Assembly: GCA_934432725.1 (NCBI GenBank)
Contig: CAKRZE010000010.1
Coordinates: forward strand, 1-64,000
Reading direction: 5' to 3'
DNA from: an uncultured Eubacteriales bacterium
GTDB lineage: Bacteria; Bacillota; Clostridia; Oscillospirales; CAG-272
DNA length: 64,000 bases
A program made the translations under genes and the position numbers. Shown piece after piece: positions 34,610 to 44,339 of the stretch. Numbering within the stretch: position 1 is the stretch's first letter; each line of letters begins with the position of its first letter. A model generated the notes under the pieces. It was not told where the DNA came from. It worked only from the letters and a program-made list of their open reading frames with translations, and did not search any database.

Positions 34610-37324
34610 ATGGCAGCATACTATTTAGAGAACACGGACGATGCGCTGAAGGAGCTGAATTCCTCAGAGCAGGGACTTTCCGAAGAGGAAGCAGCCGCAA
34701 GACTCAGGAAAAACGGAAAGAACAAGCTGGAGGAGGCGCCCCGTGACAGCCTTGTCAAAAAATTCTTCAAGTCCCTGATGGACCCCATGGTCGTCATGCT
34801 GCTGGCGGCTGCGGCGATCTCCGCAGTGACGACCGTTGTGGAATCAAGGGGACATACGGAGCTGAAGGACTGGGCGGACCTGTTCATTATCCTCTTTGTT
34901 GTCATCATCAATACCGTTCTGGGTGTCGTGCAGGAGAGCAAAGCAGAGGAAGCCATCGATGCTCTGATGGAAATGACGGCTCTGACCTCCAAGGTGCTGC
35001 GCGACGGCAAGCAGGTCGTCATAAAAAGCGAGGATCTTGTCACGGGCGATGTCGTCATACTGGAAGCGGGCGATGCCGTGCCTGCCGACTGCCGGATCCT
35101 GGAGAGCCACAGCATAAAGGCGGAAGAATCCGCGCTGACGGGAGAATCCGTGCCGGTCAGCAAGCTGATGGACGTGATCATGCTGCGGGACGGAGAACGC
35201 GATGTGCCGCTGGGAGACCGGAAAAACATGCTGTACAGCGGAAGCACCGTTGTTTACGGACGCGGAAAAGCCGTGGTGACCTCTACGGGCATGAACACCG
35301 AAATGGGCAAAATTGCAAAAGCCCTGACACAGGCGGACAATGAGCAGACACCCCTTCAGATCAAAATGACCGAGCTGTCCAAGGTCCTGACCAAGCTTGT
35401 GGTCGGAATCTGCATATTTGTTTTTCTCTTTAACCTCTGCCGCACTATGTTTGATTTCTCCGGCGGTCTGCATTTTGTCGGAATCGACAGCTTCTCTCAT
35501 TTCGCATCCGTGGCGCTGGATACCTTTATTCTGGCGGTTGCATTGGCAGTGGCAGCCATTCCGGAGGGACTTCCCGCCGTTGTCACAATCATTCTTTCCA
35601 TCGGCGTGACCTCCATGTCCAAGCGGAAGGCGCTGATCCGAAAGCTCCCTGCGGTCGAAACGCTCGGCTGCACGCAGATCATCTGCACAGACAAAACCGG
35701 CACGCTGACGCAGAACCGGATGACCGTGGTGGACTCCTTTACCGACAATCCGCAGCTGCTTGCCAAGGCGATGGCACTCTGCTCCGATGCTGTCATCAAG
35801 CCCGGAGAGGAGAAAGCCTCCGGAGAGCCGACCGAATGCGCTTTGGTCAATTATGCGAGCGAAATCGGCACACCGAAGGCAGAGCTGGAGCAGGCTGCAC
35901 CGAGGATCGGCGAAGCTCCCTTTGATTCCATGCGCAAAATGATGTCCACCGTTCACGCGGAAGGCGACCGGTATATCCAGTACACCAAAGGCGCCTGCGA
36001 GATATTGGTATCCAGATGCACGGGCATTCTCCGTGCCGGTCAGGTCATGCCGCTCAATGATGCGCTGAAGCAGGAAATTGCGGCGCAGAGCAAAGCGTTT
36101 GCGGACCGTGCGCTCCGCGTATTGGCTGCCGGTTATCGGGTTTACACAGAGAAGCCCGCTTCCTTTGAGGCGGACGATCTGGAGCAGGAGCTTATTTTCA
36201 TCGGCTTTGTCGGGATGATCGATCCCTGCCGCCCCGAGGTCGTTCAGGCGATTGCAGAATGCCGGAACGCGGGCATCCGTCCGATTATGATTACCGGAGA
36301 CCACAAGGACACCGCCGTTGCAATCGGCAAAGAAATCGGCATACTTCGGGACGCCTCTGAGGCGATTGTCGGCGCAGAGCTTGAAAACTACACGGATGAA
36401 GAGCTGATTGAGCTTGTTCCGCGCTATTCTGTATATGCCCGCGTACAGCCGGAGCATAAAACCCGTATCGTCCGCGCATGGAAGGCACGCGGCAAGGTAA
36501 CCGCCATGACGGGAGACGGCGTCAACGATGCTCCCTCGATCAAGGCGGCCGATATCGGAATCGGCATGGGCATCACGGGAACCGATGTGACCAAGGGCGT
36601 TGCGGACATGGTGCTGGCGGATGACAACTTTGCCACTATCGTCAATGCCGTGGAAGAGGGCAGAAAAATCTACGATAACGTATGCAAGGTACTGCAGTTC
36701 CAGATATCCTCCAACATGGCAGAGGTCGTTTCCATCTTCATTGCCTCCATTCTCGGCGTTCAGATTTTCACCCCCGCGCACCTTTTGTGGATCAACATGG
36801 TCACCGACTCTGCCCCGGGTCTGGCACTCGGCATGGAAAAAGCGGAGGGCGATCTGATGAAGAGAAAGCCCCGTTCCTTCAAGGAAAGCATTTTTGCAAA
36901 CGGGGCGGGAGTCAGCATGATCGGATACGGACTTCTTATGACACTTCTGATCATCACCTCCTTCTTTGTGGGACACTATATGGAATCCGGCAGATGGGAG
37001 ATCACCGCCAGCCCCGACGGAATGACCATGGCGTTTCTAACCATGAACTTTATTGAAATGTTCCACGCCATCGCCATGCGCTCCCTGCACGGTTCGATCT
37101 TCAAGCTGAAGCACCAGAACTGGTGGCTGATCGGTGCCTTGGGTCTGACCTGCGTTCTGACGCTCGGCGTCATCTATATTCCGTTCCTTGCATCGATGTT
37201 CAAGATTCAGCCGGTCAGCCTGTCCGAGCTGCTTGTCGCATTGGGACTTGCAGCCGTTCATGTTCCGCTGGTTGAGCTGTTCAAATGGATCCGCCGCCGT
37301 TTCGGCAAGTCCATGACCGCCTGA
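34610..37324 (+). CDS. Calcium/manganese-transporting P-type ATPase (PMR1/PacL type)
   Basis: 904 aa, P2A-type. N-terminal cation-ATPase domain, TGES actuator motif (ALTGESVPVSK), phosphorylation site ICTDKTGTLTQNRM, and hinge MTGDGVNDAPSIKAADIGIGMG, all intact, with about ten membrane segments including VAAIPEGLPAVVT. Members export Ca2+ and often Mn2+. ATG follows GAAAGGA. Its place 282 bp after mntP, under the same riboswitch if read-through occurs, favours Mn2+ export as a second pump. Confidence 0.94.
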   Translation: MAAYYLENTDDALKELNSSEQGLSEEEAAARLRKNGKNKLEEAPRDSLVKKFFKSLMDPMVVMLLAAAAISAVTTVVESRGHTELKDWADLFIILFVVIINTVLGVVQESKAEEAIDALMEMTALTSKVLRDGKQVVIKSEDLVTGDVVILEAGDAVPADCRILESHSIKAEESALTGESVPVSKLMDVIMLRDGERDVPLGDRKNMLYSGSTVVYGRGKAVVTSTGMNTEMGKIAKALTQADNEQTPLQIKMTELSKVLTKLVVGICIFVFLFNLCRTMFDFSGGLHFVGIDSFSHFASVALDTFILAVALAVAAIPEGLPAVVTIILSIGVTSMSKRKALIRKLPAVETLGCTQIICTDKTGTLTQNRMTVVDSFTDNPQLLAKAMALCSDAVIKPGEEKASGEPTECALVNYASEIGTPKAELEQAAPRIGEAPFDSMRKMMSTVHAEGDRYIQYTKGACEILVSRCTGILRAGQVMPLNDALKQEIAAQSKAFADRALRVLAAGYRVYTEKPASFEADDLEQELIFIGFVGMIDPCRPEVVQAIAECRNAGIRPIMITGDHKDTAVAIGKEIGILRDASEAIVGAELENYTDEELIELVPRYSVYARVQPEHKTRIVRAWKARGKVTAMTGDGVNDAPSIKAADIGIGMGITGTDVTKGVADMVLADDNFATIVNAVEEGRKIYDNVCKVLQFQISSNMAEVVSIFIASILGVQIFTPAHLLWINMVTDSAPGLALGMEKAEGDLMKRKPRSFKESIFANGAGVSMIGYGLLMTLLIITSFFVGHYMESGRWEITASPDGMTMAFLTMNFIEMFHAIAMRSLHGSIFKLKHQNWWLIGALGLTCVLTLGVIYIPFLASMFKIQPVSLSELLVALGLAAVHVPLVELFKWIRRRFGKSMTA

Positions 37325-37377
37325 TCTCCTCAGTCCTCTCCCGTGACCGGTCATACCGCGCAGCTCCGCGCAGTCCC

Positions 37378-37436
37378 TGCCCGGTCACACTTTTTTCGGC
37401 TGCACCGTGACGGCAAAAAAGCCGTACAGCGCACGC
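37378..37436. repeat. 59-bp direct repeat, copy 1
   Basis: Begins TGCCCGGTCACACTTTTTTC and contains the perfect inverted repeat ACGGC-AAAAAA-GCCGT. It matches copy 2, 129 bp further on, at all but about three positions. Confidence 0.9.
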
Positions 37437-37506
37437 TCTCAACCCTGCGGCATGCACAGAGAACGGCTCAACACACGTCACATAGCCGTATCTCTGTCCG
37501 GTTCCT

Positions 37507-37565
37507 TGCCCGGTCACGCTTTTTTCGGCTGCACCGTGACGGCAAAAAAACCGTGCAGCGCACGC
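37507..37565. repeat. 59-bp direct repeat, copy 2
   Basis: Same unit as at 37378. One change in the internal inverted repeat arm (GCCGT to ACCGT) weakens the hairpin. Confidence 0.9.
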
Positions 37566-37906
37566 CTGCATGCCGCACGGCAGCCTTACGGACAGCTCTC
37601 TGCCGGAGGTCTTCCCGGTCCTGCACGGGTTCTGTCAGAGCAGCTGGAGCGTCTCAACCGCAATCCCTTTAACACCAGCCGCACCCCATCAGTCATTGTC
37701 TGTTCCCCTGCGCACAGAAAGCACATCACGGAGCAGAACCGGAATGAAGCGGACAATTTTTCGGTCGGCATCCCTGACACAGAAAAGACGTTTTGCTCTG
37801 ACCGAGCCGCTCAGCGGCAGCAGTCCTCATGTGGCTGCCGTCTTAGATACCTGTTTCCCCATACTCCGCACCCAAAGCTGAGCCGAGAAGAGCTGATTTT
37901 CAAAAA

Positions 37907-37921
37907 TTAACATCTTGTTAA
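37907..37921. promoter_or_regulatory. Palindrome upstream of the Suf-like pair
   Basis: TTAAC-ATCTT-GTTAA, 20 bp before the -35 region. AAATTAAC occurs twice across it. It is a possible operator; the regulator is unknown. Confidence 0.3.
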
Positions 37922-37941
37922 AATTAACTTGCAAAAAGCAC

Positions 37942-37970
37942 TTGAAAAAAAGACAAAAATCCTCAATAAT
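37942..37970 (+). promoter_or_regulatory. Promoter of the Suf-like pair
   Basis: TTGAAA and AATAAT with 17 bp spacing, about 50 bp before the first start codon. Confidence 0.55.
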
Positions 37971-38016
37971 ATAAGTTGGTGCATTTTGATAGGGAAAGGA
38001 AGACAAAAAACGGATC

Positions 38017-38721
38017 ATGTTGGAATTACGTGACATTGGCTATGAAGTCAACGGAAAAAAGATATTAGATCACATTAACCTGACGATTGACCGGGGATTC
38101 ACAGCGATTACCGGTCCGAACGGAAGCGGAAAATCCACGCTGGTCAAGCTGATTGCCGGCATTATAGAGCCGACCGGCGGTAAGATTTATCTCGACGGGA
38201 CAGATATCACCTCACACAGCATCACAGAAAGAGCAAACGAAGGAATCAGCTTTGCTTTTCAGCAGCCGGTCCGGTTTAAAGGCATTACCGTGCGGGACCT
38301 GATCACCATTGCTGCGGGTAAGAGCATGTCTGTGTCGGAGACTTGCGAATTTTTGTCCGAGGTCGGACTCTGCGCAAAGGAGTATATCAACCGCGAGGTT
38401 GACGCAAGTCTTTCGGGCGGCGAGCTGAAGCGGATTGAGATCGCCATGGTTCTGGCACGCGGAACGAAGCTTTCGATCTTTGATGAACCGGAGGCAGGAA
38501 TCGACCTCTGGAGCTTTCAGAGCCTGATCAAGGTTTTTGAGCGGATGCACGAAACCATTCACGGTACCATTCTGATCGTATCGCATCAGGAAAGAATTCT
38601 GGAAAACGCAGATCAGATCATTCTCCTGACGGCAGGTTCTGTTGCGGCATGCGGTCCGAAGCAGGAAATGCTGGCGCGGCTGTCCGATGCAAACGGAACA
38701 TGTCCCACCTTAAAGCACTGA
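38017..38721 (+). CDS. sufC: SufC-like ATPase (SmsC)
   Basis: 234 aa, ABC ATPase of the Fe-S cluster scaffold. Walker A ITGPNGSGKSTLVKL, signature SLSGGELKRIEIA, Walker B LSIFDEPEAGIDLW, and His switch VSHQER are intact. Downstream lies a single short SufB-like gene; the pair matches the minimal SMS (SUF-like minimal) system known in anaerobes. A start further in cannot be excluded as AAAGGAAG is 14 bases from the ATG. Confidence 0.9.
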   Translation: MLELRDIGYEVNGKKILDHINLTIDRGFTAITGPNGSGKSTLVKLIAGIIEPTGGKIYLDGTDITSHSITERANEGISFAFQQPVRFKGITVRDLITIAAGKSMSVSETCEFLSEVGLCAKEYINREVDASLSGGELKRIEIAMVLARGTKLSIFDEPEAGIDLWSFQSLIKVFERMHETIHGTILIVSHQERILENADQIILLTAGSVAACGPKQEMLARLSDANGTCPTLKH

Positions 38722-38757
38722 GAACGGACAAACGGTAGAAAGGAAGGACAGCATTCT

Positions 38758-39675
38758 ATGGATCTTATCGAAAAGAATCTTCTTGCCGAGATTGCCGATT
38801 TGCACGGCGTTCCGGAAGGTGCATACAACATCCGCTCAAACAGCAAGCTGGCGGGCAGAAATACAACGGCGCACATTGACATCGTATCCAAAACGGATAA
38901 AAGCGGAATCGACATTATCATTCAGCCGAACACCAAAAATGAAAGCGTACACATCCCGGTCATCATCAGCGAGGCTGGCATCACGGAATGTGTTTACAAT
39001 GATTTTTATGTAGGCGCCAACTGTGACATCACCATCATCGCGGGCTGCGGCATTCACAACTGCGGAACAGAGCTTTCCCGGCATGACGGCATCCACACCT
39101 TTTATATTGAAAAAAATGCCCATGTGCGGTATGTGGAAAAGCACTACGGCGAAGGAGACGGCATCGGCGGAAGAAACATGAACCCGACCACGGTCGTTCA
39201 CCTTGCCGAGGGAGCCTCTATGGAAATGGAGACAACGCAAATCAAGGGAATCGACTCCACAAACCGTGTCACACAGGCGGAGGTCGGAAAAAATGCCTCG
39301 ATCGTAATTCATGAAAAAATCATGACACACGGAGAGCAGCTTGCAAAGACCAATTTTGCCATGGAGCTGAACGGAGAGGGCTGCTCTGCCAACGTTGTCT
39401 CCCGCTCGGTGGCAAAGGATCGCTCCAAACAGGTATTTTTGGCAAAGATCAACGGCAATAACCGCTGTGCCGGACATTCCGAATGCGATGCTATCATTAT
39501 GGACAGCGCCAGCGTGTGCGCCATCCCCGAAATCACGGCAAACAGCACAGAGGCAAGCCTGATCCATGAGGCTGCAATCGGAAAGATCGCCGGGGAGCAG
39601 CTGATCAAGCTGATGACCCTCGGTCTGGATGAAAAGGCAGCGGAGGAACAGATCATCAACGGCTTCCTGAAATAA
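38758..39675 (+). CDS. sufB: SufB-like scaffold protein, short form (SmsB)
   Basis: 305 aa, against about 465 for canonical SufB, so only the beta-helix core and C-terminal part are kept. GDGIGGRNMNPTTVVHLAEG and RCAGHSECDAIIMD are SufBD-type; the conserved His and Glu in EASLIHEAAIGKIAGEQL are present. It would assemble Fe-S clusters with the upstream ATPase. No cysteine desulfurase or SufU gene is nearby. ATG follows GAAAGGAAGG. Confidence 0.9.
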   Translation: MDLIEKNLLAEIADLHGVPEGAYNIRSNSKLAGRNTTAHIDIVSKTDKSGIDIIIQPNTKNESVHIPVIISEAGITECVYNDFYVGANCDITIIAGCGIHNCGTELSRHDGIHTFYIEKNAHVRYVEKHYGEGDGIGGRNMNPTTVVHLAEGASMEMETTQIKGIDSTNRVTQAEVGKNASIVIHEKIMTHGEQLAKTNFAMELNGEGCSANVVSRSVAKDRSKQVFLAKINGNNRCAGHSECDAIIMDSASVCAIPEITANSTEASLIHEAAIGKIAGEQLIKLMTLGLDEKAAEEQIINGFLK

Positions 39676-40163
39676 CGCGCGCAGAGCCGGAAAACACAGA
39701 ATATCCCATAAGAAAAGCAGGCGGTGTCAGGAAGTTCTTTTTGAGCTTTCCGGCGCCGCCTGCGGCATTGCTCCCGGACGGGAGCCTGACTCCGCCGTTT
39801 TTCCGCCAAAAAGCGCGGAAAAGCAAAGAACGGGACGTCATGGCGTCAGGCAGCCGGAAGCCCGCGCAGGCATACCGGAGGGGGCTGCCCCAAAACATCT
39901 CGTTTTGGGGCAGCCCCTTGATTTTTATCTGCAAACAGCCCGCTTCCATCGGCAGGCATCGGACGCGGGAACCAAAAACAACGGACCTGATCCGAGGAGA
40001 TATCCGTGCCCGGCTCCGTTTCATCGGTCGCAGATCGGATTCCCAGACGGCGCACAGGCGGCAGCTCCGGATACTGCCGGGCTGCTCCTCCCTTTCGTAA
40101 AAACGCGCTTCCCGCAAAGACTGTACCTCCCGCCTCCGAAACGACGGAAGCGCATCCGCAGCG
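39676..40163. other. 488-bp spacer between convergent units, with terminator
   Basis: Contains the strong hairpin at 39881-39917 and a longer GC arm pair (GCAGGCGG 39718-39725 with CCGCCTGC about 39757-39764). No gene. Confidence 0.6.
39881..39927 (+). terminator. Strong terminator of the Suf-like pair
   Basis: Sixteen-bp perfect stem (39881-39896 with 39902-39917, five-base loop) followed by TTGATTTTTAT. The same GGGGCTGCCCC-type stem core recurs in two other terminators (49424 and 54989). Confidence 0.88.
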
Positions 40164-42113
40164 TCAATCCAGCTCCCGCACGCCGGTATACAGCTCATAA
40201 TATCTGCCCTTCATGGCAAGAAGCTGTTCGTGTGTGCCGCGCTCAATGATTTCACCGTGCTCCAGCACCATAATGGCATCCGCATTTCTGACCGTGGAGA
40301 GCCGGTGCGCAATGACAAAGGTGGTGCGGTTCTTCATCAGACGCTCCATGCCGTGCTCTATATGCCGCTCCGTCCGGGTGTCAACAGAGGAGGTAGCCTC
40401 GTCCAAGACGAGGATCGGCGCCTTGCTGATGGCTGCACGCGCAATGTTCAGGAGCTGACGCTGCCCCTGCGACAGGTTGGCGCCGTCTCCCTCCAGCCGC
40501 GTCTGATAGCCGTCCGACAGACGCATGATAAAGCTGTGTGCGCTTGCGGTCTTTGCCGCCTCAACCACTTCTTCATCGGTTGCATCCGGTCTTCCATAGC
40601 GGATGTTCTCCATCACCGTGCCGGTAAACAGGTGCGTATCCTGAAGAACCATCGCAATGCTCCGCCGCAGCTCATCCCGCCGGTACTGACGGATATCCAC
40701 GGAATCGATCGTAATGCTTCCCTCTTCTATATCATAAAAGCGGTTCAGAAGATTCGTAACCGTCGTCTTTCCGGCTCCGGTCGAACCGACAAATGCAATC
40801 TTCTGTCCCGGCTTCGCATACAGATCAATGTGGTGCAGGACCGTTCTGCCGGGAACATAGCCGAAGCTCACATCGTGCATTACCACGTGCCCCTGCATGC
40901 CCTCTGTTGTTTTGGCATCCGGAACATCGGGAAGCTCAGGCTGTTCGTCCATGACCGCAAATACGCGCTCTGCCCCGGCAAGCGCCGCGAATACCGTGGA
41001 GGTCTGCTGCGAAATCATATTGATCGGCATGGAAAACTGACGGGAGTAGTTTGCAAATACCGTAAGCGCTCCGGGCGTCAGTCCCGCCGTACACATCAGA
41101 ATACCGCCCACGCCAACCGTCACGGCATAGGAAATCTGCGAGGTGTTTCCCATAATCGGTCCCATCACGCCGCCCCAGAACTGTGCACGGAACTGTTTGT
41201 CCCGCATGTCGTTGTTCAGAAGTGCAAATTCATCCACACATACCTGCTCATGGTTAAAGACCTTGATCACCTTCTGCCCGGTCACGGTTTCTTCCATATA
41301 CCCGTTAACCGCACCGAGTGCAGCCTGCTGCCCCCCGTAATATTTCGCGGAATATTTTGCAATTCTTCCGCCGCCGCGGATAAAGAGCGGAATGAATGCC
41401 ACCGTGATCAGCGTCAGCCAGACATTCGTTGTAATCATAAAGACAAAGGTTCCGATCAGCGTCACCGAGCCGGAAACCAGCGAGGTGAGCGAATTATTCA
41501 GCATGGTATCGATGTTATCAATATCGTTTGTAAAGCGGGACATGATCTCTCCGGTCGGCTTTCCGTCAAAATACCGGACCGGAAGCCGCTGGAGCTTTTC
41601 AAACAGATCGTTTCGGATCGTCTCCACCGCACCCTGCGATATTTTCAGCATCATCAGACCTTGCAGATAGGTTGAGGCTATTCCGATCAGATAGACCGCC
41701 AGAAGAATCAGAATTGCGGTCAGGATATACGTGAGGATTTCATTCCCGATCCACGCGGAAACCGGCTCGGTAAAGGCGCTGATGAAACGGTTTGCGATTT
41801 TCTCCGGCGCGCTCATCTGAATGACCGCCCCCGGAACAGTCGCCTCGGTCAGCTTATTGATGACCGGCGCCAACAGATAAGAGCCGACAAGCGAGGTGAT
41901 TGTGCTGAGAAGCATAAAGGCAAGGACCAGAACAAACCGGAGTCGGTACGGCTTCAGATATCCGAGCATGCGCCGGATGGTCTTGCCCGCATCCTTCGGT
42001 TTGGCTCCGCCCGGACCTCTCCTGCCTCCGGGACCGCCGCGCCGCATTCCTCCCCTTGATGCGGAGGCGACGCTGTTATATTGCTTTTGAAGCTCTTCCA
42101 ATGATCTTGCCAT
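40164..42113 (-). CDS. ABC exporter half-transporter, ATPase-competent subunit
   Basis: 649 aa: a Gly/Arg-rich N-terminal tail, six membrane segments (type IV exporter fold) and a nucleotide-binding domain with Walker A VGSTGAGKTT, signature NLSQGQRQLLN and Walker B ILVLDEATSSVDT (catalytic Glu present). Exports an unknown drug or peptide as a heterodimer with the gene upstream. A GTG at 42122 overlaps the upstream stop by four bases (GTGA) and is a possible coupled start. Confidence 0.93.
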   Translation of the reverse strand: MARSLEELQKQYNSVASASRGGMRRGGPGGRRGPGGAKPKDAGKTIRRMLGYLKPYRLRFVLVLAFMLLSTITSLVGSYLLAPVINKLTEATVPGAVIQMSAPEKIANRFISAFTEPVSAWIGNEILTYILTAILILLAVYLIGIASTYLQGLMMLKISQGAVETIRNDLFEKLQRLPVRYFDGKPTGEIMSRFTNDIDNIDTMLNNSLTSLVSGSVTLIGTFVFMITTNVWLTLITVAFIPLFIRGGGRIAKYSAKYYGGQQAALGAVNGYMEETVTGQKVIKVFNHEQVCVDEFALLNNDMRDKQFRAQFWGGVMGPIMGNTSQISYAVTVGVGGILMCTAGLTPGALTVFANYSRQFSMPINMISQQTSTVFAALAGAERVFAVMDEQPELPDVPDAKTTEGMQGHVVMHDVSFGYVPGRTVLHHIDLYAKPGQKIAFVGSTGAGKTTVTNLLNRFYDIEEGSITIDSVDIRQYRRDELRRSIAMVLQDTHLFTGTVMENIRYGRPDATDEEVVEAAKTASAHSFIMRLSDGYQTRLEGDGANLSQGQRQLLNIARAAISKAPILVLDEATSSVDTRTERHIEHGMERLMKNRTTFVIAHRLSTVRNADAIMVLEHGEIIERGTHEQLLAMKGRYYELYTGVRELD

Positions 42114-42118
42114 CCCGC

Positions 42119-43858
42119 TCACGCATCCTTTCTGTCGGTTTGAGAATAATAAATTTCCTGGTATTCGGCATTGGAAGCAAGCAGCTCTCCGTGCGTGCCG
42201 ACTCCTGTTATCCTGCCGTCATCCATCACCACGATTTCATCGGCATCCATCACAGAGGAAATCCGCTGTGCAATGATGATCTTTGTGGTATCCGGCAGCT
42301 CCTGCCGGAACGCCCGGCGGATCTGCGCCTCGGTTGCCGTATCTACCGCGCTTGTGGAGTCGTCCAGAATCAGAACCTTGGGCTTCTTCAAAAGCGCGCG
42401 TGCAATACAAAGCCGCTGCTTCTGTCCGCCGGACACATTGGAGCCGCCCTGTTCCAGAACGGTATCATAGCCCTCCCGGAATTCCGACACGAATTTATCC
42501 GCCTGCGCCTGTGCGGCAGCCTCTCTGACCTCATCGTCCGTTGCCGCTTCGTTGCCCCATCTGAGATTTTCCGCAATCGTACCGGAGAACAGTGTGTTCT
42601 TTTGCAGAACCATCCCGATGCCTTCTCTCAGGTTTTCCAGAGAATAGTCCCGGACATTCACACCGTCCACAAGCACAGCTCCGCTGTCTGCGTCATACAG
42701 TCTGGAAATCATGGAAACCAGCGTGCTCTTCCCGCAGCCGGTCGAGCCGATAATGCCGACCGTTGCGCCGGCAGGGATTTTCAGACTGATATGATCCAGT
42801 ACACACTCCTCGCTGTTTTTATAATAGCGGAAGCAGACATCCTGAAACTCAACCGTTCCTTTCGTCACATGCAGTGCCGGGTAAGCGGCGTTTTCATCGC
42901 TGATATCGCTTTTCTCGTCCAGAACCTCTCTGATGCGCCTTGCGGAGGCAAGCGCACGGGAGGACATCATCAGCATGAAGGTCACCATCATCAGAGACGA
43001 CAGAATCTGCGTCACATAGGTAATAAATGCCGAAAGATCTCCGACCTCCATCCCGCCGTCCAGCACAATGCCTCCGCCGAACCAGATGACGGCAAGCGTT
43101 GTCAGGTTCATAAAGACGGTCGTCAGCGGCTGCATAAAAATCATGACCTTCATCGCGGAAATGCCCGCATCCTTCAGATCGGCGTTGGCACGGTGAAATT
43201 TCCCGACCTCATGCTCCTCCCGCACAAAGGACTTGACAACGCGGACATTCGTCACATTTTCCTGCACCGTTGCATTCAGCGCATCCAGTTTTGTCTGCAT
43301 CGCGGAAAAACGCGGAAAGCCCTTGGCAATGACAAGGCTGATTGCAAGCAGCATCAGAGGGATTGTGACCGCAAAAACCACCGACAGCGAAGGCTTGATG
43401 GTGATTGCCATAATCAGCGCCGCAATCAGCATCCCGGGCGCACGCAGCGCCATCCGGAGCATCATATTGACAAAATTCTGAAGCTGTGTGACATCGTTTG
43501 TCAGGCGGGTCACAAGAGAACCGGTCGAAAATTTATCGATATTGGAAAAAGAATACTTCTGCACCTTCGCATATGCATCGGCACGCAGATCCGCCGCAAA
43601 GTTCACCGATGCCTTTGCGCCGAAATAAGCCCCTCCGACGCCGCCTGCCATCATCAAAACCGCCGTCAGAATCATCAGGAGCATCGTGCCGACACTCCCG
43701 CCTACGGTCAGCGTACCGTCATTGGCACTGTTGATTACGCCCGAAAACAGCTTCGGCAAAATCACCTCTCCGGCGACCTCTACCAGCATGCAGACCGGTC
43801 CGATGATAAAATACGGAAAATACGGTCTGATATATTTCATCCATGTTGACTGTTTCAT
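42119..43858 (-). CDS. ABC exporter half-transporter, degenerate-site subunit
   Basis: 579 aa, six membrane segments plus a nucleotide-binding domain. Walker A IGSTGCGKST and signature NVSGGQKQRLCIA are intact, but Walker B reads LILDDSTSAVDT, with Asp in place of the catalytic Glu, the asymmetry known from heterodimeric exporters such as TM287/288 and BmrCD. ATG 43858 follows GGAGGCAGGGA, and the marR stop lies next to it, so the three genes form one operon. Confidence 0.93.
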   Translation of the reverse strand: MKQSTWMKYIRPYFPYFIIGPVCMLVEVAGEVILPKLFSGVINSANDGTLTVGGSVGTMLLMILTAVLMMAGGVGGAYFGAKASVNFAADLRADAYAKVQKYSFSNIDKFSTGSLVTRLTNDVTQLQNFVNMMLRMALRAPGMLIAALIMAITIKPSLSVVFAVTIPLMLLAISLVIAKGFPRFSAMQTKLDALNATVQENVTNVRVVKSFVREEHEVGKFHRANADLKDAGISAMKVMIFMQPLTTVFMNLTTLAVIWFGGGIVLDGGMEVGDLSAFITYVTQILSSLMMVTFMLMMSSRALASARRIREVLDEKSDISDENAAYPALHVTKGTVEFQDVCFRYYKNSEECVLDHISLKIPAGATVGIIGSTGCGKSTLVSMISRLYDADSGAVLVDGVNVRDYSLENLREGIGMVLQKNTLFSGTIAENLRWGNEAATDDEVREAAAQAQADKFVSEFREGYDTVLEQGGSNVSGGQKQRLCIARALLKKPKVLILDDSTSAVDTATEAQIRRAFRQELPDTTKIIIAQRISSVMDADEIVVMDDGRITGVGTHGELLASNAEYQEIYYSQTDRKDA

Positions 43859-43859
43859 G

Positions 43860-44339
43860 TCAGTCCCTGCCTCCCTCATTCCATTGCGCTTTTCTGGAAT
43901 TCATCCGGTTCAGATTATCGATCATCCGGTCAAAGCAGCGGATCATATGCCGCATATCCTCCTCGGTCAGCCCGGCACAGATATCCTCCTCTGCGCTGTC
44001 GAACAGCTCCTTCATTTTTTGAACAATTTCCTCGCCCTCCGGCGTGATTCTGATCTGATTGACCCGATTGTCGCTGCTCACCGTGTTTTTTTCGATACAG
44101 CCGCTCTTTTCAAGCTTCTTCAGCATCACTGCCACAGCCGACGGACTGATTCTCAAAAACCCGGCAAGCTCTTTCTGAGACGGCACCCCGCCGCAGCCGC
44201 TTAAAAACAGAAGCAGCCGCTGCTGCGCATGATGTCCGCCGATTCCGGACGCCAGGCTTTCCATGGCACAGTGCTGCCTGCGGCAGACAGCAAGCATCTC
44301 GGAAATCATGGTGTGCTGCAAATTTCTTTCTTCGCTCAT
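43860..44339 (-). CDS. MarR family transcriptional regulator
   Basis: 159 aa winged-helix protein: QKELAGFLRISPSAVAVMLKKLEKSG is the recognition helix region and SSDNRVNQIRITPEGEEI the wing. Located as first gene of the exporter operon, it likely represses its own promoter and is relieved by the exporter's substrate; paired palindromes over the promoter downstream region fit this. ATG 44339 (MSEERNLQ) chosen; GGAAGGAG is 13 bases away. Confidence 0.92.
   Translation of the reverse strand: MSEERNLQHTMISEMLAVCRRQHCAMESLASGIGGHHAQQRLLLFLSGCGGVPSQKELAGFLRISPSAVAVMLKKLEKSGCIEKNTVSSDNRVNQIRITPEGEEIVQKMKELFDSAEEDICAGLTEEDMRHMIRCFDRMIDNLNRMNSRKAQWNEGGRD

Larger units (their letters stand above)
37325..38016. 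other. 692-bp spacer between the P-type ATPase and the Suf-like pair
   Basis: First part holds two 59-bp direct repeats; the last 120 bp are AT-rich with the promoter and a palindrome. No gene. No standard terminator for the ATPase was found. Confidence 0.5.

Noticed and set aside
34844..36976. 710-residue minus-strand open frame
   Set aside because: Antisense shadow of the P-type ATPase gene, which has all its catalytic motifs.
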